In this document: positions 16,495 to 25,511 of the stretch, in pieces
Layout: every line of letters begins with the position of its first letter
How positions within the stretch are numbered: position 1 is the stretch's first letter
Notes under the pieces: model-generated
Databases searched by the model: none
What the model saw: only the letters and a program-made list of their open reading frames with translations
What the model was told of the DNA's origin: nothing
Position numbers and translations under genes: made by a program
DNA from: Isoalcanivorax indicus
GTDB taxonomy: Bacteria; Pseudomonadota; Gammaproteobacteria; Pseudomonadales; Alcanivoracaceae
Direction: 5' to 3'
Length of the DNA stretch: 64,000 nt
Assembly: GCF_003259185.1 (NCBI RefSeq)
Contig: NZ_QGMP01000001.1
Span: 806,001-870,000 of the forward strand

Positions 16495-17073
16495 TTATCG
16501 AACCACGAATGCATTCGAGGCCAGTGGGTGTAGCGAGGCCACACTGCACGCCTGCCGCGACAGCGTGCTCAGGAAGATGCGCCAGACCGGCATCGGTACA
16601 CCCGGGTAGGGCTTGATGGTGACATCCATGCCACCTTGTCGGGTACCGAGGTAGTGCATTGAAAAAAGCAGATCCAGAGCGCCGCTATCGGGATTCAGTG
16701 GCGCGCGGAACTGGGGCAGGTTCCATCGGGCCGACTGCGCCAGCACCGTGCCTATGGCCTGGCCATCTTGCGAGCGGGCACCCTCGCCGAGGCCGCAGCC
16801 CTCTTCGCCACACAGGATGCTGCCGATCAACAGCAACAGCGCATTGGTGCACAGCGCCTGGGGCGCCATGATGTCATGGCAGTGCGCCACGACAGATTGC
16901 GGCACGCTCAGTATGGCAAACGGGTGGTGATAATGCAGATCGCGGTGGTCGGGCCCCGGCACGCTGTAGGGCACCGAGGGCGTGACAGTGACGGAGAGTG
17001 CCGAGAACAGCGTGTCGGCATCAACCTGGGTGGCCCGATGACGGGCGGCGGCAGGGATAAGTAGCCTGCGCAT
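16495..17073 (-). CDS. Protein of unknown function
   Basis: 192-residue protein that I do not recognise. A very strong ribosome site, AAGGAGG, stands seven bases before the ATG at 17073, which is the main reason to believe it. A short hydrophobic segment (ALLLLIGSIL, about residues 77-86) and five cysteines are present. It is the third gene of a minus-strand run after the GlxA-type regulator and the DUF3301 protein, 54 bases from the latter. Composition is unusual, with many Pro, His and Ala, and a frameshifted or fast-evolving gene cannot be excluded. Confidence 0.55.
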   Translation of the reverse strand: MRRLLIPAAARHRATQVDADTLFSALSVTVTPSVPYSVPGPDHRDLHYHHPFAILSVPQSVVAHCHDIMAPQALCTNALLLLIGSILCGEEGCGLGEGARSQDGQAIGTVLAQSARWNLPQFRAPLNPDSGALDLLFSMHYLGTRQGGMDVTIKPYPGVPMPVWRIFLSTLSRQACSVASLHPLASNAFVVR

Positions 17074-17127
17074 GGGTAACCTCCTTGTGTTTTTCGGGAT
17101 GCATCCTGCATCACCAGAGACCCCACA

Positions 17128-17457
17128 CTAATATATTTGTTCTCCGTCGTCACGATGCGGGGGTAGCATTATGTGACGTGGTGACAATCCCAGCATGGTC
17201 GTTTCGCCCTGGTAGCGTTCCCCACCGGTGACGGTGAACTCGAACTGGTACACGCGCCGCATCCGCAGACGACCGTCGGAGTCCCGCGCCAACCGTGTCT
17301 GGCGCAAGGCCACGGTCTGATCCAGCAACACCACGCCCTCGCGCTGGCAGCGCAACCGGGTCGCCAGCAATGCCCGCTCGCGCACACCCTGACCGCGCCA
17401 GATCAACGCCCCGGCGGCCAGCGCCATCAATAATCCGACCAGCTGGAAAAAACTCAT
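17128..17457 (-). CDS. DUF3301 family membrane-anchored protein
   Basis: 109-residue protein with one N-terminal membrane helix (residues about 4-20) and a short cytoplasmic or periplasmic domain. The family pattern of DUF3301 is visible: ATRLRCQREGVVLLDQTVAL, then RRVYQFEFTVTG and the MLGL segment. Function is unknown. Its start codon overlaps the stop of the upstream GlxA-type regulator by four bases (ATGA), so the two are translationally coupled. Confidence 0.85.
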   Translation of the reverse strand: MSFFQLVGLLMALAAGALIWRGQGVRERALLATRLRCQREGVVLLDQTVALRQTRLARDSDGRLRMRRVYQFEFTVTGGERYQGETTMLGLSPRHIMLPPHRDDGEQIY

Positions 17458-18452
17458 GCGCTACTCCCGTGACGAAATCGCTGGCGGTATTCGCCGGGTG
17501 AAACGGCCACCTCCTTGCGAAACAGGCGCCGGAAGGAGCTGACATCGGCGTAACCCACTTGGGTGATGATGTGCTCCAGGGGCAGGTCGGTCTGTTCCAG
17601 CAGGCGTTTGGCCGTGTCGATCCGCATCTTCTGCAAGTAGTGTCCCGGCGGCATGCCGGCCACTTCTCTGAAGCGGCGGATGAATGAGCGCTCACTCATG
17701 TTGGCCCAGGCGGCCATGTCACTCACAGACAGAGGCTTGTCGAGCTGTTCGCGCATGCGGTCGATCACCCGTTCAAGGGCACTGTCACGGCTGGCGGTGA
17801 GATGCTCGGCGTTCAGATAAGGCGCCTGCGACGCACTGGCCGGGTCCACCAGCATGATGCGCGCGCAGGCGCTGGCCACCTGTGCATTCATGTAGCGGCT
17901 GATCAGCCTCAGGCAGACATGCATCCACGAGGCCGCCGAACCGCCACACAACAGGTTGCCATCCTCGGTCACTACATCCCGCGGATGCAGATCGACCGCC
18001 GGGTAGCGGCGCCGGAACGATTTGGTGAGCCACCAACTGGTGGTGGCGCGGCGACCGTCAAGCAAACCGGCTTCGGCCAGCACAAAGGTACCACTGCAGA
18101 TGCCGCACAGCACCTTGCCCGCGTGATGCTGGGCCTTGAGCCAGCTCAGATAACCTTCGGGCATGGCTGACACATAGTGGCTGACCTCGCGGCCCGTGCG
18201 GTGGTTGAAGCCGGGAATGATGATGATGTCAGCCTCGCGGGCGCGCATGTAATTGCCCTCCACCGGCAGCATGAACCCGGCGGAACTGCGGACCGGCTTG
18301 CCATCCACCGACACCACCGTCCAGCTGAACCGCTGCTGCGCGGGCAAATCGGCCAGGTCTGCCTGGATATTGGCGATATTCAGTACCTCGAGCGGCCCGG
18401 TGACGCCTGTCGCCAATATGTCATCAACAGCGAAAACTGTCACTTTTGGCAT
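17454..18452 (-). CDS. GlxA-family transcriptional regulator (DJ-1/PfpI plus AraC)
   Basis: 332-residue regulator with two domains. Residues about 1-170 form a DJ-1/PfpI-like domain, with CGICSGTFVLAEAGLL as the nucleophile-elbow region, and residues about 225-325 form an AraC-type pair of helix-turn-helix motifs (LSVSDMAAWANMSERSFIRR and HIITQVGYADVSSFRRLFRK). Members often respond to small nitrogenous metabolites such as glycine betaine or arginine; the ligand here is unknown. The Met at 18452 is preferred, with AGGGTG upstream; ATG at 18470 is an alternative. First gene of a three-gene run. Confidence 0.87.
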   Translation of the reverse strand: MPKVTVFAVDDILATGVTGPLEVLNIANIQADLADLPAQQRFSWTVVSVDGKPVRSSAGFMLPVEGNYMRAREADIIIIPGFNHRTGREVSHYVSAMPEGYLSWLKAQHHAGKVLCGICSGTFVLAEAGLLDGRRATTSWWLTKSFRRRYPAVDLHPRDVVTEDGNLLCGGSAASWMHVCLRLISRYMNAQVASACARIMLVDPASASQAPYLNAEHLTASRDSALERVIDRMREQLDKPLSVSDMAAWANMSERSFIRRFREVAGMPPGHYLQKMRIDTAKRLLEQTDLPLEHIITQVGYADVSSFRRLFRKEVAVSPGEYRQRFRHGSSA

Positions 18453-18566
18453 AAATAACACCCTATTCATGGCGTAATCAGCAATAAGAATGTCAATAAC
18501 GCCACTCTTGCCGGGGCCTGTCAAGGCGTAATCTGGGAAACGTCAATCAAGGCAGGGAGGTGCGAC

Positions 18567-19049
18567 ATGCGCACAGTAACCGGCAACTTCTACGACGAAC
18601 TGTCCCGCGAACTGTTTGATCGCGATACCCGCCTGGCGCGGCCCGCCAGTCATATACCGGTGGCCAGCGAGCTGGCTCGCTTGAGTGCGCCACTGGCCAT
18701 GGCCAGTGTAGGGGCCGGATTGCTGATGCTGGCAGGTCTGGCCGGCGCAGCGCTGGGCCTGATACCGGCCCACGCAGGCAGTCTGTTTCTGGTGGCGATG
18801 GCCTGGGTGATGGTGGCGCTGGCACTGGATGGTGAGCGCCCGGTGTTCATGCTGGCGGCGGTGGCCAATCTGTTGGTCACGCTGCTGGCGCTGTACCACA
18901 GCGCGGCACTGCTCCCCATCTACGGCGCTCATGGCCTGCTGGTGGGCATCGCCCTGCTGGATCGCGTGGCCCTGAATCGCGGCGCCGTACAAATCTGGTT
19001 CGGCGCCGAACTGGCCGCGCTCGCCGCACTGGTGGTGACGCACCTGTAA
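18567..19049 (+). CDS. Predicted inner-membrane protein
   Basis: 160-residue protein with a polar N-terminal stretch of about 35 residues and four predicted membrane helices (about 42-65, 70-88, 92-110 and 115-155, the last possibly two). No family was recognised. GGAGG is found eight bases before the ATG. It diverges from the GlxA-type regulator and could be its target, since regulators of this group often control the divergent gene. Confidence 0.7.
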   Translation: MRTVTGNFYDELSRELFDRDTRLARPASHIPVASELARLSAPLAMASVGAGLLMLAGLAGAALGLIPAHAGSLFLVAMAWVMVALALDGERPVFMLAAVANLLVTLLALYHSAALLPIYGAHGLLVGIALLDRVALNRGAVQIWFGAELAALAALVVTHL

Positions 19050-19061
19050 ATGTGCCCCCGG

Positions 19062-19090
19062 CTGCTGCTCGGGGCGAACCCGAGCAGCAG
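19062..19090. terminator. Hairpin between convergent genes
   Basis: Perfect 12-bp stem CTGCTGCTCGGG/CCCGAGCAGCAG with loop GCGAA, 12 bases after the membrane-protein stop and before the convergent LysR stop. It lacks a T-run, so it may be a weak or bidirectional terminator. Confidence 0.55.
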
Positions 19091-19167
19091 GTCCCGCACC
19101 ATGATGGCCTGGTGCGCGTGCGCGCTATCAGCATGCCCGGCCGGTCTGATGGTGCCAGTCAAGGCGG

Positions 19168-20169
19168 TTAATCCACCTCGGCCCGGGCGAGATTGGTGAA
19201 CGGCTCCATCTTGCGGGTGCCACCGCCGTCTGCCGGAGGCACCACCACTTCCTCGCCATCCACTTTGGGTGGGATGTACTCGGTGCCCAGCAGGCGCGAC
19301 TCCGCAAAACGCACGAACTCCAGCGTACGTGCCGGCAACGAACGCTTGTTGCCGAACACCATGTAGTAATCCAGGTTTGGCAGCGTGTACTCCGGTAACA
19401 GATGGACCAGCTTGCCCGACGCGATATCGTGCGGCACCGCATCGTTGTTCAGCACCGCAATGCCCTGGTGGGTGGTCACCCAGTTATAGAGCACCGCCGT
19501 GCTGTTGGTGAACAGCGTGGCGCGTACGTGGGTGGTGCGCGGCCGCGTCCGGGTCTTGAACGGCCAGGTTTCCTTGAAGCCCCCCTCACAATCCAGTGCC
19601 ATGCACAGGTGCTTGCGCAGATCTGCCGGTGTTTCAATGGGCGGCTTGCCCTTGAGGTATTCCGGCGTGGCACACACGAAGGCCGGGTTTTCGAACACCT
19701 TGCGTGCCATCAGGTTGGAATCCGACGGACGGTTCAATACCACCGCGACATCGCAACCATCACGAACAAAATCCACATGCCGATCACTGAACTGCATCTC
19801 CAGTGTTACTTTCGGGAACATGTAGGTGTAGTCCGCCACAATCGGCTCGAAGATACCGCCCTTCAAGGCGGTGCTGATGATGACCTTGAGACTGCCCATG
19901 GGCGTGTGCCCATAGCGATGTACCGTTTGCACCGCATCATCCAGATCAGAAAAGATGGTCTCAAGCCGGTTGTACAGGCGGCAGCCGCTTTCTGTCATGC
20001 GGTTGGACCGGGTGCGGCGGTAAACAAGTTGCGTGCCAATGTCGGTTTCAAGGCGATGCAGGCGCTTTTTGACGGATGCAGGCGCCATGCCTATATGTCG
20101 GGCTGCACCGGCGATGGTCCCTGCCTTGATGACAGCCACGAAGATATCCAGGTCGGTTATACGGTTCAT
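19168..20169 (-). CDS. LysR-family transcriptional regulator
   Basis: 333-residue regulator. The winged helix-turn-helix is at the N terminus: LDIFVAVIKAGTIAGAARHI and PASVKKRLHRLETDIGTQLV, followed by the periplasmic-binding-like effector domain (for example SLKVIISTALKGGIFEPIVA). AAAGGAA precedes the ATG at 20169. It is divergent from the fadL-like gene with an inverted repeat in between, the classic layout for a LysR regulator and its target. The effector could be a fatty acid or hydrocarbon product, but that is inference only. Confidence 0.88.
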   Translation of the reverse strand: MNRITDLDIFVAVIKAGTIAGAARHIGMAPASVKKRLHRLETDIGTQLVYRRTRSNRMTESGCRLYNRLETIFSDLDDAVQTVHRYGHTPMGSLKVIISTALKGGIFEPIVADYTYMFPKVTLEMQFSDRHVDFVRDGCDVAVVLNRPSDSNLMARKVFENPAFVCATPEYLKGKPPIETPADLRKHLCMALDCEGGFKETWPFKTRTRPRTTHVRATLFTNSTAVLYNWVTTHQGIAVLNNDAVPHDIASGKLVHLLPEYTLPNLDYYMVFGNKRSLPARTLEFVRFAESRLLGTEYIPPKVDGEEVVVPPADGGGTRKMEPFTNLARAEVD

Positions 20170-20498
20170 GGCAAGTTCCTTTGTTATTCGCATGATGTCA
20201 AAATGACATCACTCTCCCCGGAACCGTTGAAAATAATTCAATATTCCTTAACTCTGGGTTAAGGATAAGAAATATAGCGTTTGGCTATAAAAACACCCTC
20301 TATTCATACGCCGATCCCCCAGGATTTCAATAGCAAATTTACTAAAGGCAGGTTTTCCTTAATTTGCGTTTTAGTCCCCTTGCCCAGTTACTACTCTGTG
20401 ATGCACCTCGCAACAGCAGGTAACAGGCGGTGACATTGCGCTACAGCCTTGTCGCACAACTTTTTTCTTCGCGAATAAGAAATCAAGGAGATATTCAA
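20170..20498. other. Divergent LysR/fadL regulatory region
   Basis: 329 bases, distinctly AT-rich compared with the neighbours, between the LysR start and the fadL start. Besides the inverted repeat at 20245-20265, it contains TATAAA-like sequence near 20285. No open frame is convincing. It most likely carries both promoters. Confidence 0.6.
20245..20265. promoter_or_regulatory. Candidate LysR operator
   Basis: Inverted repeat TCCTTAAC/GTTAAGGA with a 5-base centre, in the gap between divergent lysR-type and fadL-like genes. The T-N11-A spacing inside TTAAC...GTTAA fits LysR binding sites. Confidence 0.5.
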
Positions 20499-21830
20499 AT
20501 GGGGATATCACGAACCGGAGGCATCCTGCTGGGTGCTGGCGTTTTGCTATCTATGGGTTCTGCAGCCACGGCCAGCATGGGGAATGCACCGTCAACCTAC
20601 GGCATCCTGCCGCATGACGTGGCCACTGCGCAGGCGCTCTCACTGTTCAATAACCAGGCGTCCGCCACCTACTACAACCCGGCCGCCCTGGCGCGTGATT
20701 CCCGCGGGGAACTGACTGGCGGTATTTTCCATGCCGAGCATGATCTGAAGGCTACCAGCCTGGGTGGGCCTGATCCGGCTGCTCGGAGCGGCAGCACCAT
20801 CAACAGCACACCGTCGCAACAACTGCAGCTCGGTCTGAAAACCGACCTGAGCCAGATGACCACCTTCCGTCATCCCCTGTATCTCGGCTTTATGCTGGGC
20901 GCAGAGAAATTCTCCCAGGAACTGCTGGCCCTGAGCGCTGATTCAAGCGAAACCGGGCAATTCCTGGAATACGGTCGCCAGCCGCTGTTTATCTCCGTAG
21001 GGGTAGGCACCAAGCTCTGGCGCGGCATCAACTTCGGCGCCGCCATGCGCGTAACGCTGCACAGTGATGCTGACCTTTATATGGTTACCGACTTTGAAGG
21101 CACCACCGAGCGCGAGCGCGTCAGCGTCAGCGCCGAGCCGGTACTGCGCCCTATCTTTGGTTTTGATATCAACATGGGCGAAACCTTCTGCGCCACCCAG
21201 AACTGCTGGATGGACAATCTGGATATCGGCATTGGCTATCGCGGTTACTCCAACACCCAGGTGCGCATCAATGCCGAAGCGGAAATGGACGACACCATCT
21301 CCGATCCGGGCCTGCTGTTTGCCATCAAGGCCATCGATTCCTTCCAGCCGGAGATCACTACCCTGGGCGTGCAGTATGAGTTCGGCGGCCACACCCGCGT
21401 GGGCGTGACCGGTGAATACCAGGCCTGGCAGCGCCTGAGCCGTGAGTTCGAAGGCGATACCGTTCGCGATCAGGGCAACGTCAAGTTCCATGACATCGTG
21501 ATTCCCCGTGTAGGCGTGGAGCACGACGTAACCGATAACTTCTCCGTAAAAGCCGGCGCCGCCTGGGAAGAGACCCCGCTGGGCAGCCGCCGCAACCCCG
21601 GTGTGAACTATCTGGCGAACGACCGCATGGTGTTTGGTCTGGGCCTTTCGGCCACCGCCAACAACCTGCCGTTCATGGCCTTCCCGGTGCAGTTTGACTT
21701 CGGTTACCAGGCACATGTGCTGAAGAGCCGCACCTGGGATCTGGCAGATTCCGACGGCAACGACCTGGAAACCGTGCGCAGCTCCGGCAACGTGCATGTG
21801 TTTGCAGGCAGCGTCACGCTGAAGTTCTGA
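20499..21830 (+). CDS. OmpP1/FadL-family outer-membrane transporter
   Basis: 443-residue outer-membrane beta-barrel of the FadL family, which imports long-chain fatty acids, alkanes or aromatics. It has a signal peptide (about residues 1-27), then an N-terminal hatch-like region with NNQASATYYNPAALARDSRG, the characteristic NPA motif of the family. Strands follow to a final aromatic residue (VTLKF). A CATQNC pair is an extra. The ATG at 20499 has AAGGAG eight bases upstream. The large lipoprotein gene follows after 27 bases with its own ribosome site, so the two are probably one operon controlled by the divergent LysR. Confidence 0.9.
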   Translation: MGISRTGGILLGAGVLLSMGSAATASMGNAPSTYGILPHDVATAQALSLFNNQASATYYNPAALARDSRGELTGGIFHAEHDLKATSLGGPDPAARSGSTINSTPSQQLQLGLKTDLSQMTTFRHPLYLGFMLGAEKFSQELLALSADSSETGQFLEYGRQPLFISVGVGTKLWRGINFGAAMRVTLHSDADLYMVTDFEGTTERERVSVSAEPVLRPIFGFDINMGETFCATQNCWMDNLDIGIGYRGYSNTQVRINAEAEMDDTISDPGLLFAIKAIDSFQPEITTLGVQYEFGGHTRVGVTGEYQAWQRLSREFEGDTVRDQGNVKFHDIVIPRVGVEHDVTDNFSVKAGAAWEETPLGSRRNPGVNYLANDRMVFGLGLSATANNLPFMAFPVQFDFGYQAHVLKSRTWDLADSDGNDLETVRSSGNVHVFAGSVTLKF

Positions 21831-21857
21831 GCCCCGTAGTATCAAGGAGAGGCGACA

Positions 21858-24800
21858 ATGAAAAAGCATCTTATAATCAGCGCCGTCGCACTGGGCCTGG
21901 TGGCCTGCGGTGGCGATGAAGCAACCGTAACGCCGGGCACCGAGCGTGACGCCGCCCGCCAGGGGCTGGTGTATGCCTACCCGGCACACGAACAACTGGA
22001 AGTACCCACCCCGGCCCCCATCGTGCTGCGCTTCAGCAGCGCCGTGGTGGATTCCAACCCGGAAATGTTCATCACTGTTCGTGATGCGAATGGCGATGAA
22101 GTGCCCTACAGCATCGAAACCGGCATTGGCGATGGCCAGGGCCTGGTGCTGACCCCGGACGAGCGCCTGGCGCCGCGTTCGGAATATACCGTTGAGATCG
22201 ATGGCATTACCCTGGAACGGGGCGCCGCCCAGCCGCGCACCCTGACCTTTACAACAAAAGGCCTGACTGAAGGCCCGCGTGAGCTGGTGGCGAGCGGAGC
22301 AGGGGACTTTGACCTGCTGCGCAAGATCCCGGACGGCAACACCCTGCCGATCATGGATTTCTCCAGCTTCCGCTTGCAGTTCAATCAGCCGCTGGACCGC
22401 ACGACGGTCAGCTACGGTAGCAGTGTTGCCCTGGAAGGCCCGGATGGCGTGGTGGATGCCCACCTGATCGTTCATGGCCCTTATATGACGGTGGATCCGA
22501 AGGAGGATCTGACGCCGGGGGTGGAGTATACACTGAGCTTGAGTAACGCGATCCAGAGTGTTTACACGGTGATCGACGAAGATGACCCCAGTGACAGTGT
22601 GGACGTATTCCCGGGGTATAGCGTTAGCTTTACACCGCTGGATTCTGGCAGCCGCAGCTTTCTGACCCAGGAAGTATCCGAAGGCACAAGCGTGTCCATG
22701 CTGACCGGTAAGCCAGTAAACATGGTGCCGCTGGAGGCGGTGCTGTTGGGGGATGATAATCAGACGCAGCAGTCTGGCTTCCTGCAGGCTGAACTGGCGC
22801 ATATTCCTACCCATCCGGACTTTGCTCCCCTGCGTATCAAGCGGGGTTCCATGCTGAGTGGTACGGATATGGATGTGCTCATTGGTGGTGTGGTGCCTGC
22901 TGGGTTTAACTCAGGTGCTGTGAATATCCACTTTATCTCTGATGCAGTGGGCTATCTGGAGCGAAATCCGTACTCCGAAGCGGAGGGTGCCCGCAGACAA
23001 CTTCGACTGTTCATGGATGTGGCTATCACCACGGAAGACCCCCGTGCAAACGGCGCGGTGACCCAGGACCTGCTGCATCTCGAACTGATTGGTACGGCTG
23101 AAATTCGCGATGGCCGGCTAACGGCAGATGCAGTGAGCGTGGCCGAGCCCAGAGTGCTTGGTAGTGAAAACGCGCGAAGTGTCCTTAGCTTCTTCATGCA
23201 GTCCACTGTGGGTGGCGATGGTGGTCAGCAACCCATCCTTGGTAACCCAGTGTTGCAAAGCTGGTCTTTGGGTACGGATACCTTCACAGGGGATAATAAG
23301 GCTCTACAAGCGAAGCCGGGCGATCCGTTGATCTTCAACTTTGATCAGGCGCTGGACCCTGAAAGCGTGGCGGGAAACGTACGTCTTTTCCATAATGATG
23401 ATCCAATGGATATCGAGTACTTTGTAGACGGCGGCGCACTGGTCGTTAAGCTTTCTGCTATCAGAGAAGTGGGAGATGATGGAATAACCATTACCCGCCC
23501 CGGTTTCCAGCTGAGCCCGGCGGATGCGCCGAATATCTACCGTGTAGAAGTGGATGGCGCAACTAACTTAGCTGGCGATATGGCGGTTGATTTACCGTTG
23601 GTCGAGGAGTTTGAACTGGCGACGATAGTTCCGGACTACGATCTGCTGAGTCCAGAGATCGCTCCTGAGTTCACAACCTCGGATCTATGGGTGGCACGTC
23701 GTACAACGTCACATTCTCCTGTGATTCTAGCAGCATATCCAGGGTTTCCATGCGCCCTACAAGAGGAGTTTATAGCTGCTGGCGGCTTTACGGGTCTGTT
23801 TGACGGGACGACAGATATCGGGTTGACCTATCGCGATCTGGCTAATGATGTGGCTGGCGTATGCGCCGGCGGCGCACCGGCGATTACGGACGGTACAGAA
23901 AGAGAGAATCGCGAATCGGATGATCCAGTTCCAGTGATGAATATGCCCGCAAACCGGCCAATCATCGTTGCCTTTGGTAAGGAGATTGATGCCACGTCGG
24001 TAGTCTTGGGTGAAACATTCTTGGTGGAAAAGATCAGTGAGGACGAGCAGTCACTGGAGTATATCGCAGGTGAAGTCGAAATCTCCGATATGACGTTGAT
24101 CTTCCGACCTGATCAGCCATGGGAACAGGGCGAGTTGTACCGATATACAGTGAAGTCCTCTGGGTGGGCGCTGTGCAGAAGGCAAAGCGGAAGCGTAGTT
24201 GAGCATCGCCAGGTAGCAAACGATGCTACGGAAATTAGGCCTTGTGGTTCGGATAGCTGGAATTTAATGCCAGGAACAGATCAGCGTGCGTTTGAGTGCG
24301 GAATAGACGCGGTATGCGATAATGAAGGCTTGCCGTTACGCACACTGCCGATGGGTATTTCTACGGTTTCAAAAATTGCCAACCCCGGCCCAAATGCGAT
24401 CAGGCACTATAACATGTTTGCTCGAGGATCTTCACCTACCGCCGGTGGCCCAAACATGGTTCACTTCTTTCGAGGTGCTGAGCCAAGTCAGAATGTCCTT
24501 CAAATACTAAGAACACAGCCGGTTGCTGACACAAACCGAAACTTTATCAGTGAGAGATCGAATCTCGGCGCAGCGGACACTGACACGCTTATCACTCTTA
24601 GAGATTTTATGCTGGGTTTTGGTGATCCTAACGCTATGGATATCATATCAGCAGGCACCTTCAGCTTTGATATAGAAGAATATGGGCCTGAGGGCGCTCT
24701 TGTGGCTGGAGATTTGGGTTTTGGTTTGTATCCCGATTATGACCCAAATGGTGTAAAGCCCGCTAAAAATAGCGTAAAAGTGTTATCACGCTTTGATGCG

Positions 24801-25451
24801 CAAGGGGATGTGGGAGCATTAAGTGGGGCTAATGTGGGTTGCAGTTATGACTCAGAGTTTGACCCTAATACATTCCAAGGCACCGTCGGAGAGCCTTTGG
24901 AGTGCCCCGACAATAAGTTCAGCTATCTCATGTCGGCTGCAATTGCAGAGGTGACAGACGAGGTAACAGAGCAAGGCGTGAAAGTTAAGTTATGGCCGTC
25001 TGTGGTCATGGGAACAGCGCTTGATCTTTACATTAATACGGATTTCATCGGTTTCTTTGACTATGCTGCCGGGGCTATAACAGGGCCACAGATACTCAGG
25101 ATGCGATACTCAGGCAATGGCGGGGATGAGCCAATCACAGGATGGATCTCAGAGCAGAGTCAGCATGCGGTTATGAGCATGGATATGGAGCTTTACTTTG
25201 ATGCTCCATACGCAGGTGAATGGTCGCCTATCGAGAATCCGCTTAATCTATCTTCATATCCAATCTTAATGAGTTTGGAGGGCGATGTGAGTTTCCTTGA
25301 TGATGGCCGCATGGAAGTCGAGCAGTATAATAAGAATCGCGTAGATATTGATGTCGAGTTATGGGACAGCTCAGGTAAATCGGGGTACATTGATCTATTT
25401 ATTCCTGAGTATGGAAGTAGGATCAATATGATTTCCGAGCCAATCAAGTAG
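21858..25451 (+). CDS. Large Ig-like domain lipoprotein
   Basis: 1197-residue surface lipoprotein: signal MKKHLIISAVALGLVAC with Cys17 as lipidation site, then GGDEAT. At least three SbsA-type (Big_5) Ig-like repeats are suggested near residues 40-135, 150-265 and 480-590, and a fourth near 695-775. Each carries the phrase PLVLRFSxxV-like strand (IVLRFSSAV, FRLQFNQPL, LIFNFDQAL, IIVAFGKEI). The C-terminal 400 residues have no recognised domain. It follows fadL closely, so it may help capture hydrophobic substrates at the cell surface. The first 600 bases are GC-rich like fadL, while the rest is clearly AT-richer. A terminator follows. Confidence 0.8.
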   Translation: MKKHLIISAVALGLVACGGDEATVTPGTERDAARQGLVYAYPAHEQLEVPTPAPIVLRFSSAVVDSNPEMFITVRDANGDEVPYSIETGIGDGQGLVLTPDERLAPRSEYTVEIDGITLERGAAQPRTLTFTTKGLTEGPRELVASGAGDFDLLRKIPDGNTLPIMDFSSFRLQFNQPLDRTTVSYGSSVALEGPDGVVDAHLIVHGPYMTVDPKEDLTPGVEYTLSLSNAIQSVYTVIDEDDPSDSVDVFPGYSVSFTPLDSGSRSFLTQEVSEGTSVSMLTGKPVNMVPLEAVLLGDDNQTQQSGFLQAELAHIPTHPDFAPLRIKRGSMLSGTDMDVLIGGVVPAGFNSGAVNIHFISDAVGYLERNPYSEAEGARRQLRLFMDVAITTEDPRANGAVTQDLLHLELIGTAEIRDGRLTADAVSVAEPRVLGSENARSVLSFFMQSTVGGDGGQQPILGNPVLQSWSLGTDTFTGDNKALQAKPGDPLIFNFDQALDPESVAGNVRLFHNDDPMDIEYFVDGGALVVKLSAIREVGDDGITITRPGFQLSPADAPNIYRVEVDGATNLAGDMAVDLPLVEEFELATIVPDYDLLSPEIAPEFTTSDLWVARRTTSHSPVILAAYPGFPCALQEEFIAAGGFTGLFDGTTDIGLTYRDLANDVAGVCAGGAPAITDGTERENRESDDPVPVMNMPANRPIIVAFGKEIDATSVVLGETFLVEKISEDEQSLEYIAGEVEISDMTLIFRPDQPWEQGELYRYTVKSSGWALCRRQSGSVVEHRQVANDATEIRPCGSDSWNLMPGTDQRAFECGIDAVCDNEGLPLRTLPMGISTVSKIANPGPNAIRHYNMFARGSSPTAGGPNMVHFFRGAEPSQNVLQILRTQPVADTNRNFISERSNLGAADTDTLITLRDFMLGFGDPNAMDIISAGTFSFDIEEYGPEGALVAGDLGFGLYPDYDPNGVKPAKNSVKVLSRFDAQGDVGALSGANVGCSYDSEFDPNTFQGTVGEPLECPDNKFSYLMSAAIAEVTDEVTEQGVKVKLWPSVVMGTALDLYINTDFIGFFDYAAGAITGPQILRMRYSGNGGDEPITGWISEQSQHAVMSMDMELYFDAPYAGEWSPIENPLNLSSYPILMSLEGDVSFLDDGRMEVEQYNKNRVDIDVELWDSSGKSGYIDLFIPEYGSRINMISEPIK

Positions 25452-25485
25452 ATGAAGAAGATAGATAGATAGCGTTTAGTTTTTT

Positions 25486-25511
25486 GGGGCTCCGAAAAGA
25501 GCCCCTTTTTT
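25486..25511 (+). terminator. Rho-independent terminator of the fadL-lipoprotein operon
   Basis: 7-bp stem GGGGCTC/GAGCCCC with loop CGAAAA, followed directly by TTTTTT, 35 bases beyond the lipoprotein stop. The preceding T-run also allows termination in the other direction. Confidence 0.9.

Noticed and set aside
20943-22814. 623-codon frame antisense to fadL and the lipoprotein gene
   Set aside because: Spans two real + strand genes and their gap; ends where the codon bias weakens, as expected for a shadow.
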